Assembly (NCBI GenBank): GCA_913056495.1
Contig: CAJXMO010000003.1
Coordinates: forward strand, 223,200 to 287,199
DNA from: an uncultured Alteromonadaceae bacterium
GTDB taxonomy: Bacteria; Pseudomonadota; Gammaproteobacteria; Enterobacterales; Alteromonadaceae
DNA: 64,000 nt
Reading direction: 5' to 3'
Shown here: positions 8,154 to 17,689 of the stretch, piece after piece
Layout: each line of letters starts with the position of its first letter
Numbering within the stretch: the stretch's first letter is position 1
Position numbers and translations under genes: made by a program
The notes under the pieces: generated by a model
What the model was told of the DNA's origin: nothing
What the model saw: only the letters and a program-made list of their open reading frames with translations
Databases searched by the model: none

Positions 8154-10223
8154 TTATTTATATTTAGCTTGTTTTAAAAAGTCATAGATTGCAACTTGTG
8201 AACGGATTTTTTTTCTGTTGCCTCTTGGCACATACTGATTATTTTGGTGTTTGTCTATAATTCTGGCTTTAGTCGTATCTTTATATTGTAATTCGAATAA
8301 ATCCATAATCTGTTGCTTTAAGCCGGTATTGTATATCGGGCAACTGACTTCGATTCGATTTTCAATATTACGGGTCATCCAGTCGGCGGATGAAATATAG
8401 ACTTTTTCGTCGCCGTCATTGCCAAAAATCATGACTCTGGGGTGCTCTAAAAAACGATCAACTATGCTAATAGCGGTAATATTTTCACTTAAGCCTTTCA
8501 CCTGAGGGGTTAAGCTGCACATACCACGAATAATCAAACGAATTTTTACGCCGGCCTGGCTCGCTTCGTACAGTTTTAATATCAGCGGTTCATCAACCAG
8601 GTTATTAATTTTTAAGTCGATTCTCGCGGGTTTGTTCATCCGCGCTGAGTTTATTTCCTGATCGATCAATTGAGTAATATTAATTCGGGTATTAATCGGC
8701 GACACCATCAAATGATAAAATTTAAAACGTTTATAGCTATGCTCAATAAAATCAAAGACGTTTTCTACTTCTTTTGTAATTTCAGAATGTGCAGTAAACA
8801 GACTGAAGTCGGTATATATTTTTGCCGTCTTTTCGTGAAAATTGCCCGTGCCTAAATGAGCATAACGGATAATTTCATCGCCTTCTTTACGGTGGATTAA
8901 ACAAAGTTTTGAATGTATTTTTAATGTCGGAATACCAATTTGCACTTTAATGCCGGCATCTTCCATCACTCGCGACCATTCAATATTATTTTCTTCGTCA
9001 AATCTGGCTTTGAGCTCAACAACCACAGATACAGTTTTACCGTTTTTTACCGCATCAATTAATGAGTTGATAATACGGGAGTTTTTAGCAACCCGGTAAA
9101 TGTTCAGTCTGATTTGCGTCACCGCAGGATCAAAAGCGGCCTGTCGGACTAACTCAGTAAAATGGTCAAATCTGTGGTAAGGGTAGTAGAGTAAAATATC
9201 TTGCTTTTTAATGGCCTCAAATGAAGTGGTTGCCTCCATAAAATGAGGATGAGCCAAAGCCGGTAATTTGGGGTTTTCTAAATATTTTCGGCCAAAGTTA
9301 GGAAAGCCGATAAAATCTTTAAAATTGCGATAGCGACCGCCTGCCAGTAAACCTTCGTTAGTATCTGAAATTTGCAGCTGCTTTTTCAAAAATTTCAGTA
9401 ACTTTGCCGGCATCTCTCTGTCATAGACAACTCTGGTTGGCTCTGCACTGAATCTTTGTTTTAAGCTTTCTGACATGAGCTCAACAATGCTTTGGTCTAT
9501 TTCGTCTTCAACCACATATTCTGCATCTCGGGTGAGTTTGAATGAATACGCGTAAATTTCGTCAAACTGAAAAAATCCTTCAAATATTTCACGCAAGTTA
9601 TGCACGATAATATCATCTAGCATAATAACTTCTTTTTTTATTTTGCTTTTTTCCGGCGGCAGTAAAATAAAGCGCGGGACTTCATTGGTAGGTACTTCAA
9701 TAATGGCATATTCTGATTTATCGCCATTGCTCATTTGCACCGCGAGATAAGTTTCATTGTCATTTAACAAATCAACCAGTTTTCGATTTTTTGAAGGAAT
9801 AAGCGGCGTAATGTGTTTTAACACTTCACTATTAAAATAATGTTTCAGCCATTTGTCATGGAAATCACTCAGGTTGGACTCGTCTACAAAGTAGATTTTG
9901 TGTTTTGCCAGTTGTTTAGTGACATCCTTATATATGATGTCAAACTTTCCCTGTAAGTCTAAAACCTTAGCTTGAATGTCATTGAGCAGTTGATTTGCGC
10001 TATATGACGGAGCACCATCCGGATTTGCTTTTTCAATTATAATGCGACGCTTTACATCAGCTACCCGGACTCTGAAATATTCATCAAGATTATTAGAAAA
10101 AATACCTAAAAAGCGAACGCGCTCAACAACAGGGACACTTTTATCTGCTGCTTCCTGCAAAACTCTCTCATTAAATGATAACCAGCTTATTTCTTTCGCG
10201 ACAATCGACTGTTCTTTTGTCAT
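8154..10223 (-). CDS. ppk: Polyphosphate kinase 1
   Basis: 689 residues, full family length. It makes polyphosphate reversibly from ATP. Visible landmarks: N-terminal helical domain (WLSFNERVLQEAADKSVPVVERVRFLGIF), the first phospholipase-D-like histidine motif LKIHSKLCLIHRK (the His corresponds to the autophosphorylated His435 of the E. coli enzyme), YAHLGTGNFHEKTAKIYTD, and the second His in RFLEHPRVMIF. It is the first gene of a ppk-ppx pair. The upstream region contains Pho-box-like repeats in the orientation of the gene, so induction by phosphate starvation through PhoB is likely. Confidence 0.95.
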   Translation of the reverse strand: MTKEQSIVAKEISWLSFNERVLQEAADKSVPVVERVRFLGIFSNNLDEYFRVRVADVKRRIIIEKANPDGAPSYSANQLLNDIQAKVLDLQGKFDIIYKDVTKQLAKHKIYFVDESNLSDFHDKWLKHYFNSEVLKHITPLIPSKNRKLVDLLNDNETYLAVQMSNGDKSEYAIIEVPTNEVPRFILLPPEKSKIKKEVIMLDDIIVHNLREIFEGFFQFDEIYAYSFKLTRDAEYVVEDEIDQSIVELMSESLKQRFSAEPTRVVYDREMPAKLLKFLKKQLQISDTNEGLLAGGRYRNFKDFIGFPNFGRKYLENPKLPALAHPHFMEATTSFEAIKKQDILLYYPYHRFDHFTELVRQAAFDPAVTQIRLNIYRVAKNSRIINSLIDAVKNGKTVSVVVELKARFDEENNIEWSRVMEDAGIKVQIGIPTLKIHSKLCLIHRKEGDEIIRYAHLGTGNFHEKTAKIYTDFSLFTAHSEITKEVENVFDFIEHSYKRFKFYHLMVSPINTRINITQLIDQEINSARMNKPARIDLKINNLVDEPLILKLYEASQAGVKIRLIIRGMCSLTPQVKGLSENITAISIVDRFLEHPRVMIFGNDGDEKVYISSADWMTRNIENRIEVSCPIYNTGLKQQIMDLFELQYKDTTKARIIDKHQNNQYVPRGNRKKIRSQVAIYDFLKQAKYK

Positions 10224-10277
10224 TTATTATGCTCTAAAATCGTTTAAAAAACTTGTAGTCAATTACAACCTGTTTCG

Positions 10278-10325
10278 ATGACGCTTTTATGACAATTGTC
10301 ATAAAAGCTGTCATAAATCTTTTAT
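10278..10325 (-). promoter_or_regulatory. Pho-box-like repeats upstream of ppk, with a 26-bp perfect palindrome
   Basis: Read toward ppk, TTGTCAT-AAAA-GCGTCAT (10278-10295) matches the two 7-bp units at 11-bp spacing of the PhoB box. Read the other way, CTGTCAT-AAAT-CTTTTAT (10308-10325) also matches. The two arms meet in a perfect 26-bp inverted repeat at 10283-10308 centred on AATT. PhoB binding is inferred from the consensus. Confidence 0.7.
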
Positions 10326-10358
10326 AAATATAGCTTATAACAGCTTGTTTTAGTTACT

Positions 10359-10889
10359 TTATTGTTGACTTGAATTAGAGCTTAAATTGACTTCAACAAC
10401 CAGATCATTGGCAATTTCTTCAAGTGATTCGGTTAAATCATCCAAGTCTAGATCTTTTGGAATTTCAATCTCAGCCTGGGCTTTAAATAATAAACTTCCC
10501 CAGTTAGGCGCACTTTCACAGCTTGAACTGAGTTTGAGTAAGTTGACATGATGAGATGCAAGAATACGGGATATTTCTTTAATAATACCTTGTTTGTCAT
10601 TACCCATAATTTCTAATTGAACCACATTCGTATTCTGCTCTCCTTGGCTTTCACCTTTTGCTACACTCAGCTGAAAATCCGGGCTGGAAAGGCTTTCAAG
10701 CGCATTGAGCACATTAACTGATTCTTCTGATGGGCAACTAAACTCAACAATCCCGGCAAACTGTCCGGATAAACGACAAAAGTTACTTGCCAGCCAGTTG
10801 CCCTGATGTTCGTTTATTACTTTAGACAGTTGTTCGATAATACCGGGTTTGTCACGTGTGATTACAGATATGACATAATTAGTATTCAT
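10359..10889 (-). CDS. GcvR-like glycine cleavage repressor (two ACT domains)
   Basis: 176 residues made of two ACT domains, about 4-80 (ISVITRDKPGIIEQLSKVINEHQGNW) and 90-165 (LEIMGNDKQGIIKEISRILASHHVN). This is the architecture of GcvR, which binds glycine and blocks GcvA activation of the glycine cleavage operon. Many Alteromonadales encode several such ACT proteins, so orthology to GcvR is not certain. It lies upstream of ppk in the same direction, but the Pho-box region separates them, so it is probably its own unit. Confidence 0.8.
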   Translation of the reverse strand: MNTNYVISVITRDKPGIIEQLSKVINEHQGNWLASNFCRLSGQFAGIVEFSCPSEESVNVLNALESLSSPDFQLSVAKGESQGEQNTNVVQLEIMGNDKQGIIKEISRILASHHVNLLKLSSSCESAPNWGSLLFKAQAEIEIPKDLDLDDLTESLEEIANDLVVEVNLSSNSSQQ

Positions 10890-11196
10890 CTCATTTTTCC
10901 TTATTAGTCTGTATAAGCACTAGTATGCGGTTATCAATACGCATTTGTCTACCATAAAATTTAGCGCGCTCATTTTTGCATTTTTGATTTAAGTTATTGT
11001 TTTTATTGTTTGTAACGAATCATACTTTGACTTCAATTTTGTTCTCTAACCTGAGTCAGTTTTAATCGGGTTTTTAAGCTTAAAATATAGTTGAAAATAT
11101 ACAAACTGCCTTGGTTTCAATTAAATATGACAGTTGTAACAAAAGTGTCATAAAGTGCTGTTAAGGTGGCGCCATCTTTTTTAGCTGGTTTGTGGT
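10890..11196. other. Divergent intergenic region, GcvR-like gene / chemoreceptor
   Basis: 307 bp, AT-rich, with outward-facing genes on both sides. The right-hand part holds the Pho-box-like repeats described separately. The left half shows long A/T runs and no hairpin or small gene that I can support. Confidence 0.6.
11134..11151 (+). promoter_or_regulatory. Pho-box-like repeat upstream of the chemoreceptor gene
   Basis: TTGTAAC-AAAA-GTGTCAT shows two 7-bp units at 11-bp spacing. A weaker third unit (TGCTGTT) follows at about the same spacing. It lies 45 bp upstream of the start codon, a normal position for PhoB activation. The closest sibling in the window is the box before pstC. Confidence 0.6.
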
Positions 11197-13164
11197 ATGA
11201 AAATATCAAGCTTCTCAAATTTGTCTGCTGGCATATTATTGCTAATAAGTGCCGGACTCATTGCCTTGATCACCTGGTCGGGCATGCAGCGCGAACAGGT
11301 TCAGGTTGATTTAACCCAGTATCAGAATAACAAAAACCTGCTGACTCAAAAATTCAGAGTGAGTGTGAACCATTACATTGAAAGCAGTAATTCTCTCCAA
11401 CTTAATAAAGCACTCGAAGAATTAGAGCAGATTAAAGCAAACCTTCAGACTCAAAATAAAAGCATGTTCAGTGATTTATTTGTTCAAATTGAGCATATTG
11501 TTGAATTAATCAATACCGATGTGCGGGCAGCCGGAAAACTTGGTAATAACAGTGCTGCTTTACTTCAGTTTGCCGAGCAGAGCATGCTGGGAGATTTAGA
11601 AAGTCTGGTTGAATATGCAGAGCAGGGCAAAGCAGACAAACCTTTATTGGCAGGTCAGTATTTACAAGCTATCGCACAAGCGAGTTTAACCTTAAATGAG
11701 TTAAGCTATCGCCGTGAGCGTACTTTTATGACGTCGGGTCAGACGGATGAAAATATTGGATTGTTAATTGATGTCAGTGAATCTTTGCTGGCACAGGTTG
11801 AACATATCAACCTGCTGGACAGACTCGAAATTTACCCGGACGCTGAGCCTGTGGATGAAGATGACTTGTTTTTAGGGATGATGGATGAACCGAGTGAAAT
11901 CGGGGATGAATTGATGAGTGACCTTAGATCACAAGTGAAACGTTATCCAAAAGAAGTTGCCAATACACAGGACTCTCTTGCCCTTGTTAATCAGGCAATG
12001 GCCGAATTAGCTCGCTCAGTAGATGCGTTTGAACAGGCATTTTTAACCTTTGAAGATCAATTGGTAGAGCATCAGGAAAGGGTCAATCAGCAAACAGAAT
12101 GGCTATTGTTTTCGGCGGCCGCCTGTTTGATTTTGGTTGCTATTTTAATCGTTGTTTTTCAGTATGCTTGGGTTGTTAAACGCATTCGCCAGCTCACCAC
12201 TAATTTTAAGCAACTGGTTGATACCGGCGAGTTAAAACATATTGAAGTGAAACATAATCGGTCTGAAATCGATGAGGTTAGCTCGTGTTTTAACCAGTTA
12301 ATCGCCCAACTTGAAGATGAAAATAAAAACAAAAATGACCGTTTAGTGGATATTTCTTCAACCCTAGCTGGCTTGGTTCAGGAAATTAAAGAGATCGAGA
12401 ACTTTACCGGTGCAATTGATACGAATATGCAAAACACCTCGTCTATCGTTGAGCAATTGGTTGAACTGGCTGAAGAAGTCTATTCAGGCTCTGAAAATGT
12501 ACAAAACAATGCCAAACAAACCGAAGAGTCAATCGCTGACAGTAATGTCAAAATAGATTTGGTTACCCAAAATACTCAAGCGATTGTCGATGCTGCGAAT
12601 GATTGCTATCAATCCGTAGCGAGTCTGGTTTCTTCCGTTGATAATGCTTCGACAATCGTTGATACCATCAGCAGTATTGCAGAGCAAACCAATTTACTGG
12701 CGCTGAATGCGGCTATTGAAGCGGCAAGAGCCGGTGAGCATGGTCGCGGTTTTGCTGTGGTTGCTGATGAGGTCCGTAATTTGTCAAAGCGGACTCAGGA
12801 TTCACTCGGTGAAATAACCGATATTCTAGGACAGCTAAAAGCCGCGTCGGGCGAGCTTGACCAAACGATTAAAGGAATAGATGGTTTATCAAGTGAGCAG
12901 GCCAATACGGCACAGGCGTTATCCGGTAATGCTGAAGTTGTAAGGGCACAAGCGCAAAACTCGGCCAGTACCGCATTGCAAAGCTTTCACAATGCGAGCA
13001 CACAACTGGAACACATTAATCAGTTTAAACAGTCTATTAGTCAAATCCAGTCTATAATTGGGCAAGCAATTGAAAAAGCTAATTTGGTAAGTCAGAGTAC
13101 AGAAATACAAGCAACAAATATTATTGAAACTTTGGGGGATGCTAACACTAAGCACGCTAGATAG
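11197..13164 (+). CDS. Methyl-accepting chemotaxis protein with long helical periplasmic sensor
   Basis: 655 residues. TM1 is at about 12-30 and TM2 at about 303-326. Between them is a roughly 270-residue, almost purely helical, Gln/Glu/Leu-rich ligand region, the size of a helical bimodular sensor. A HAMP-like linker ([15 protein letters not shown]) follows, and then the signalling hairpin near 495-532 ([34 protein letters not shown]). No C-terminal CheR-docking pentapeptide is seen. The sensor contains an acidic patch (EPVDEDDLF). The gene sits between ppk and the PiT/Pst phosphate transport genes behind a Pho-box-like element, so phosphate-starvation expression is likely. The ligand is unknown. 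Confidence 0.9.
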   Translation: MKISSFSNLSAGILLLISAGLIALITWSGMQREQVQVDLTQYQNNKNLLTQKFRVSVNHYIESSNSLQLNKALEELEQIKANLQTQNKSMFSDLFVQIEHIVELINTDVRAAGKLGNNSAALLQFAEQSMLGDLESLVEYAEQGKADKPLLAGQYLQAIAQASLTLNELSYRRERTFMTSGQTDENIGLLIDVSESLLAQVEHINLLDRLEIYPDAEPVDEDDLFLGMMDEPSEIGDELMSDLRSQVKRYPKEVANTQDSLALVNQAMAELARSVDAFEQAFLTFEDQLVEHQERVNQQTEWLLFSAAACLILVAILIVVFQYAWVVKRIRQLTTNFKQLVDTGELKHIEVKHNRSEIDEVSSCFNQLIAQLEDENKNKNDRLVDISSTLAGLVQEIKEIENFTGAIDTNMQNTSSIVEQLVELAEEVYSGSENVQNNAKQTEESIADSNVKIDLVTQNTQAIVDAANDCYQSVASLVSSVDNASTIVDTISSIAEQTNLLALNAAIEAARAGEHGRGFAVVADEVRNLSKRTQDSLGEITDILGQLKAASGELDQTIKGIDGLSSEQANTAQALSGNAEVVRAQAQNSASTALQSFHNASTQLEHINQFKQSISQIQSIIGQAIEKANLVSQSTEIQATNIIETLGDANTKHAR

Positions 13165-13260
13165 GTAAAAAATTAATTTAATTTGAGCTGTATTATTTTT
13201 TTAGCTTGGTTTTAGTGTAGAATCCGCCGCCGCAAGCAAAATATAACTAAAGGTTAAACT

Positions 13261-13938
13261 ATGTCTGCTAATTCATTTTTAGGTGTATTTGGTAAATCAC
13301 CTTTTAAAGCGTTAGAAACGCATATAGACATTGCCAAATCGGCAAGTGAGCTATTAGTACCATTCTTTGAAGCTGTGTTTGACACAGACTGGACTAAAGC
13401 TGAGTCTCTAAGGAAAGAGATATCAGAACGAGAGCGGGAAGCAGATACGATTAAAAGGGAACTTAGAATACAGTTGCCAAAAGGCATATTTTTACCTGTC
13501 GACAGAGCTGACTTACTAGAGCTTATCGTTCAGCAAGACAAAATTGCGAATAAGTCAAAAGACATTGCCGGTCGAGTCATTGGCCGTGAATTACCTATCC
13601 CACAAACCCTCCGCGAAGAATTTTTTACTTATCTAAACCGCTGTATTGACGCCGTTAGAGTTTCGGCGAAGGCGATCAACGAATTAGACGAATTATTAGA
13701 AACCGGCTTTAAAGGTCGTGAAGTTGAAATCGTTGAAAAAATCATCTCGCAAATTGATTCAATCGAAGAAGATACGGACAAGATGCAAATCAGCTTACGT
13801 TTTTCAGTTCGTCAGCACGAAACTGAACTTAGCCCGATTGACGCCATGTTTTTATATGACGTAATTGAGTGGGTTGGAGATTTAGCCGATAGAGCTGAGT
13901 CAGTCGGTGGACGTTTAGAGCTGTTACTTGCTCGTTAA
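13261..13938 (+). CDS. DUF47 (TIGR00153) PhoU-like regulator of PiT transport
   Basis: 225 residues, mostly helical, PhoU-related (KALETHIDIAKSASELLVPFFEAVF, ISEREREADTIKRELR, DVIEWVGDLADRAESVGGRLELLL). It ends 15 bp before the PiT transporter gene. DUF47-PiT pairs are widespread and the DUF47 protein is thought to control the transporter. An AAAGG ribosome-binding site precedes ATG 13261. A plausible -10 (TGTAGAAT, around 13215-13222) lies upstream. No Pho box is visible here, which fits PiT being the low-affinity, phosphate-replete system. Confidence 0.88.
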   Translation: MSANSFLGVFGKSPFKALETHIDIAKSASELLVPFFEAVFDTDWTKAESLRKEISEREREADTIKRELRIQLPKGIFLPVDRADLLELIVQQDKIANKSKDIAGRVIGRELPIPQTLREEFFTYLNRCIDAVRVSAKAINELDELLETGFKGREVEIVEKIISQIDSIEEDTDKMQISLRFSVRQHETELSPIDAMFLYDVIEWVGDLADRAESVGGRLELLLAR

Positions 13939-13953
13939 TATCAGAGGTTATTG

Positions 13954-15231
13954 ATGGATATTTTAGAAAGTTACGGCTTAATTTTAATTTTATTCGCTGC
14001 CGTTGTAGGTTTTTTCATGGCTTGGGGTATAGGTGCTAATGACGTTGCAAATGCAATGGGTACCTCGGTTGGTTCAAAAGCGCTAACCATTAAACAAGCT
14101 ATTATTATTGCTATGATTTTTGAATTCGCCGGTGCTTATTTAGCAGGTGGTGAAGTAACTTCTACGATTCGTAAAGGCATTATTGACTCAGCACCTTTTA
14201 TTAACGCACCTGAGCAATTTGTACTGGGTATGATCTCCGCACTCATCGCAGCGGGTGTCTGGCTTGCGGTTGCTTCTTACATGGGCTGGCCTGTCTCTAC
14301 TACGCACTCGATTGTCGGTGCCATTATAGGTTTTGCATTAATCAGTGCAGGCTCAGAGGCGATTAACTGGGGTAAAGTCGGCGGTATCGTTGGCAGTTGG
14401 ATTGTTACGCCTCTGTTATCCGGGGTGATTGCTTATATTATCTTTATGAGCGCCCAGAAATTTATTTTTAATACTGATAACCCAATTAAAAATGCGAAAC
14501 GTTATGTGCCGGTTTATATGGCCATTGCAGGTTTTGTTTTATCTTTGGTAACGATTAAAAAAGGTTTAAAACACGTATTTTCGGACTTTGCGGTTTCAAT
14601 TACGACATTTGATGCTTATCTGTACTCTATTATTATAGGTATTATTGTCGCTTTAATTGGTCGTTTATTTATTGCCCGTTTAAAAATAGACCCGGCAGCA
14701 GATAAAGATATGCAATTTAATAACGTTGAAAAAATCTTTGCGGTATTAATGATAGTAACAGCTTGTTGTATGGCTTTTGCGCACGGTTCAAATGACGTGG
14801 CAAACGCAATTGGTCCATTAGCAGCCGTAACCAGTGTAATCAGCAGTGGTGGTGAAATCGGTTCAAAAGCGGCTTTAGCCTGGTGGATTTTACCTTTGGG
14901 TGCGTTTGGTATCGTAGCTGGTTTGGCCATATTTGGTCACCGTGTAATGGCGACAATCGGTAAAGGCATTACACATTTAACACCAAGCCGTGGTTTTGCC
15001 GCTGAACTGGCAGCAGCCAGTACGGTTGTAATTGCTTCAGGTACAGGTCTACCTATTTCAACCACCCAAACTCTGGTTGGTGCGGTATTAGGGGTTGGTT
15101 TAGCCCGTGGTATTGCAGCACTGAATTTAGGTGTAGTGCGTAACATCGTTATTTCGTGGGTTGTTACCTTGCCGATTGGTGCTGGTTTGGCTATTCTTGC
15201 CTATTTAACACTAACTTCTATTTTGCTATAG
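13954..15231 (+). CDS. PiT-family inorganic phosphate transporter
   Basis: 425 residues from ATG 13954 (AGAGG ribosome-binding site; a TTG immediately upstream at 13951 is less likely). About ten hydrophobic segments are present. The two duplicated PiT signatures are clear: GANDVANAMGTSVGSKAL near the N-terminus and HGSNDVANAIGPLAA in the second half, and also the paired PVSTTHSIVGAIIGF and PISTTQTLVGAVLGV. It imports phosphate with a cation (H+ or Na+) across the inner membrane. It is co-transcribed with the DUF47 gene and closed by a strong terminator. Confidence 0.93.
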   Translation: MDILESYGLILILFAAVVGFFMAWGIGANDVANAMGTSVGSKALTIKQAIIIAMIFEFAGAYLAGGEVTSTIRKGIIDSAPFINAPEQFVLGMISALIAAGVWLAVASYMGWPVSTTHSIVGAIIGFALISAGSEAINWGKVGGIVGSWIVTPLLSGVIAYIIFMSAQKFIFNTDNPIKNAKRYVPVYMAIAGFVLSLVTIKKGLKHVFSDFAVSITTFDAYLYSIIIGIIVALIGRLFIARLKIDPAADKDMQFNNVEKIFAVLMIVTACCMAFAHGSNDVANAIGPLAAVTSVISSGGEIGSKAALAWWILPLGAFGIVAGLAIFGHRVMATIGKGITHLTPSRGFAAELAAASTVVIASGTGLPISTTQTLVGAVLGVGLARGIAALNLGVVRNIVISWVVTLPIGAGLAILAYLTLTSILL

Positions 15232-15276
15232 CAGGTAGTTTAAGAATCGACTGAAATATTTCTGTCACTTAAATTT

Positions 15277-15306
15277 AAACAAAGGCTTCTTCGGAAGCCT
15301 TTGTTT
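15277..15306 (+). terminator. Strong intrinsic terminator after pit
   Basis: A 13-bp perfect stem (AAACAAAGGCTTC with its complement) closes a TTCG tetraloop at 15290-15293 and ends in a T-rich tail. It separates DUF47-pit from the pst operon. Confidence 0.92.
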
Positions 15307-15379
15307 TATCTGTTATTTTTATTTTTAAAAAGCTGAATGCGCGAACTTTAAGACAAGCATACAACTGGTTTTTGATGGT

Positions 15380-15413
15380 GTGTAACACAACTGTCATAAA
15401 AACATCATATAAT
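15380..15413 (+). promoter_or_regulatory. Pho box and -10 of the pst operon
   Basis: Three 11-bp units follow one another: GTGTAACACAA, CTGTCATAAAA, ACATCATATAA. The last overlaps a perfect -10 TATAAT at 15408-15413. There is no good -35; the box takes its place, as in PhoB-activated promoters. The start codon of pstC is about 30 bp downstream. Confidence 0.85.
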
Positions 15414-15443
15414 GCGCGCAGTTAAAATTGACTAAGTTGACAC

Positions 15444-17672
15444 ATGTTGCAGATTACTACTCAAACTAACAATCAGAACTTTATTAGAAACTTGAAAGAT
15501 AAAGTTGCCAAGTATGGCGTCACCACAGGTGGCATCATGGTATTGGTCGCTTTGTTATTGATTTTCTTTTATTTGTTATATGTCGTGCAGCCAATATTTG
15601 ATGATGTTTCAATTGATCACAAATTAGATGTTGCCATCGAACAACCTGAAAAAACACTGGCGTTAGGTCTGGATGACCATGTTGAAACAGCTTTCAGGCT
15701 GACTTCTGACAATAAAATGGAGTTTTATCAATTAGCAGGTGAAGACTCAGGTCAGGCCATTACAGCTTTTGATATTGATTTAGACAGCGATGCAGTGGCG
15801 TTTGCACAAAGTATGGCTCATTTAAATCAGTATGCTTATGTTTCAGAAAATAATCAGCTGCTGGTTGCCTCACCAAAGTTTAAACTGGGTTTTGCTAATA
15901 ATAAACGTCAGATTACACCTCAAATTATTTATCCGCTGACAGAGCAAGGCATAGAGCTGGATTCGAGCAGTCAAATTGAAAAATTTGCATTTGCAGTGAA
16001 TTCAGAAGCTGGCGGTGTAATTTACCAAAATCGTGATGGTGAAATTAATTTTGTGCGTTTAGATGCCGAAGTTAATTTTATGACGGATGAAACAGAATGG
16101 TTGCAAATGCAGGCTCAGTTGCCTGTCATTCAGGGCGCAGTTGATTATTTATTAATTACAGCAGACGTATCCCGTGCTTTTGTTATTCAAAATGGTCAGT
16201 TATACGTATTTAATATCCGTGATCCTGAAAATATCAGTTTGGTTTCTAAAAGTCAGGTTGTTGATTATAAAAATAAAATCACAGCAACCAGTTTATTGGG
16301 CGGCGCAAACTCGATTGTCATTGCCGACAGCTCCGGCGAAATTAGTCAGTGGTTTGAAGTAAACGGTGAAAAAGGCCGTCGTTTTGAAAAGATCCGCAGT
16401 TTTAAATCCAGTCAGCCACAAACCGCTTTATATCCTGAATATTTCAGACGAAGTTTTGTTTCTGTAGATAACCAAGGCAAGTTAGGCGTTTATTATACAA
16501 CGAGCCAGGCTGAGCTATTTAATGGCCCTATTACTCAGGGCAATATTAAAACCCTTTCGATTGCGCCGCGAGCAGACGCTTATATCTTACAGTCAAACAA
16601 AACCATTCAGGTTTTTGAAGTACACAATGAACACCCGGAAGTGACATGGTCTGCTTTATGGAATGAAGTCTGGTATGAAGGCTACAGTGAGCCGGATTAT
16701 GTCTGGCAGTCTACTTCAGCATCAGATGACTTTGAGTCTAAATTCAGTTTGGTTCCGATTACCTTCGGTACCATTAAAGCTGCGTTTTATGCCATGTTAT
16801 TTTCCGTTCCGATTGCGTTAGCTGCGGCTATTTATACCGCCTATTTTATGCCGGCCAAAATCAGAACCCTGGTTAAGCCGACCGTTGAAATTATGGAAGC
16901 TTTACCGACGGTTATTCTTGGCTTTTTAGCCGGTCTTTGGTTAGCGCCGCTCATTGAAACGCATTTAGCTGCGCTGTCAGTCCTGGTTATTTTATTGCCG
17001 GTGTCGATTTTGCTCGTTGCATTTGTCTGGCATAACCTGCCTCAGACTGTGCGCAACGCACTGCCGGAAGGCTGGGATTCCATTATTTTGATCCCTGTGA
17101 TTGTATGCTTATCCTGGGCTTGTATATCCCTGAGTCCCTGGTTGAATGATGTCATGTTTGACGGTGATGTGCGTTTATTTATTACCGATGAGTTAGGTAT
17201 TTCATTTGACCAGAGAAACTCTCTGGTTGTGGGCATTGCAATGGGATTTGCGGTTATTCCAACCATTTTCTCAATTGCTGAAGATGCCGTTTTTTCAGTG
17301 CCTAAACATTTATCTCAAGGCTCATTAGCCTTGGGGGCGAGTCAGTGGCAGACGCTGGTCAGAGTGGTGCTATTAACGGCTAGTCCGGGTATTTTTTCTG
17401 CCGTCATGATGGGACTGGGCCGCGCTGTGGGTGAAACCATGATTGTATTAATGGCGACCGGTAATACCCCGATTATGGATTGGTCAGTATTCCAAGGCAT
17501 GCGAACTCTATCGGCCAATATTGCGGTTGAAATGCCAGAGTCAGAGGTTGGCAGTACACACTATAGAATTTTGTTCTTAGCTGCTTTTGTATTGTTTGTA
17601 TTTACGTTTGTTTTTAACACAATTGCTGAATTTGTTCGTCAGCGATTGCGTGACAAATATAGTTCTTTATAA
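15444..17672 (+). CDS. pstC: Phosphate ABC transporter permease PstC, long form
   Basis: 742 residues, more than twice the roughly 320 of E. coli PstC. One N-terminal membrane segment (about 33-52) is followed by a roughly 390-residue domain with beta-propeller-like character, probably periplasmic. The PstC-type permease core with about six membrane segments occupies the C-terminal 300 residues. It contains the EAA-loop sequence LSQGSLALGASQWQTLVRVVLLTASPGI and EALPTVILGFLAGLWLAP. Long PstC proteins of this kind are known in marine gammaproteobacteria. It is first in pstC-pstA-pstB-phoU; no pstS precedes it, so the binding protein is encoded elsewhere. Confidence 0.9.
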   Translation: MLQITTQTNNQNFIRNLKDKVAKYGVTTGGIMVLVALLLIFFYLLYVVQPIFDDVSIDHKLDVAIEQPEKTLALGLDDHVETAFRLTSDNKMEFYQLAGEDSGQAITAFDIDLDSDAVAFAQSMAHLNQYAYVSENNQLLVASPKFKLGFANNKRQITPQIIYPLTEQGIELDSSSQIEKFAFAVNSEAGGVIYQNRDGEINFVRLDAEVNFMTDETEWLQMQAQLPVIQGAVDYLLITADVSRAFVIQNGQLYVFNIRDPENISLVSKSQVVDYKNKITATSLLGGANSIVIADSSGEISQWFEVNGEKGRRFEKIRSFKSSQPQTALYPEYFRRSFVSVDNQGKLGVYYTTSQAELFNGPITQGNIKTLSIAPRADAYILQSNKTIQVFEVHNEHPEVTWSALWNEVWYEGYSEPDYVWQSTSASDDFESKFSLVPITFGTIKAAFYAMLFSVPIALAAAIYTAYFMPAKIRTLVKPTVEIMEALPTVILGFLAGLWLAPLIETHLAALSVLVILLPVSILLVAFVWHNLPQTVRNALPEGWDSIILIPVIVCLSWACISLSPWLNDVMFDGDVRLFITDELGISFDQRNSLVVGIAMGFAVIPTIFSIAEDAVFSVPKHLSQGSLALGASQWQTLVRVVLLTASPGIFSAVMMGLGRAVGETMIVLMATGNTPIMDWSVFQGMRTLSANIAVEMPESEVGSTHYRILFLAAFVLFVFTFVFNTIAEFVRQRLRDKYSSL

Positions 17673-17689
17673 GCCAAGGTAAGTTTTAA

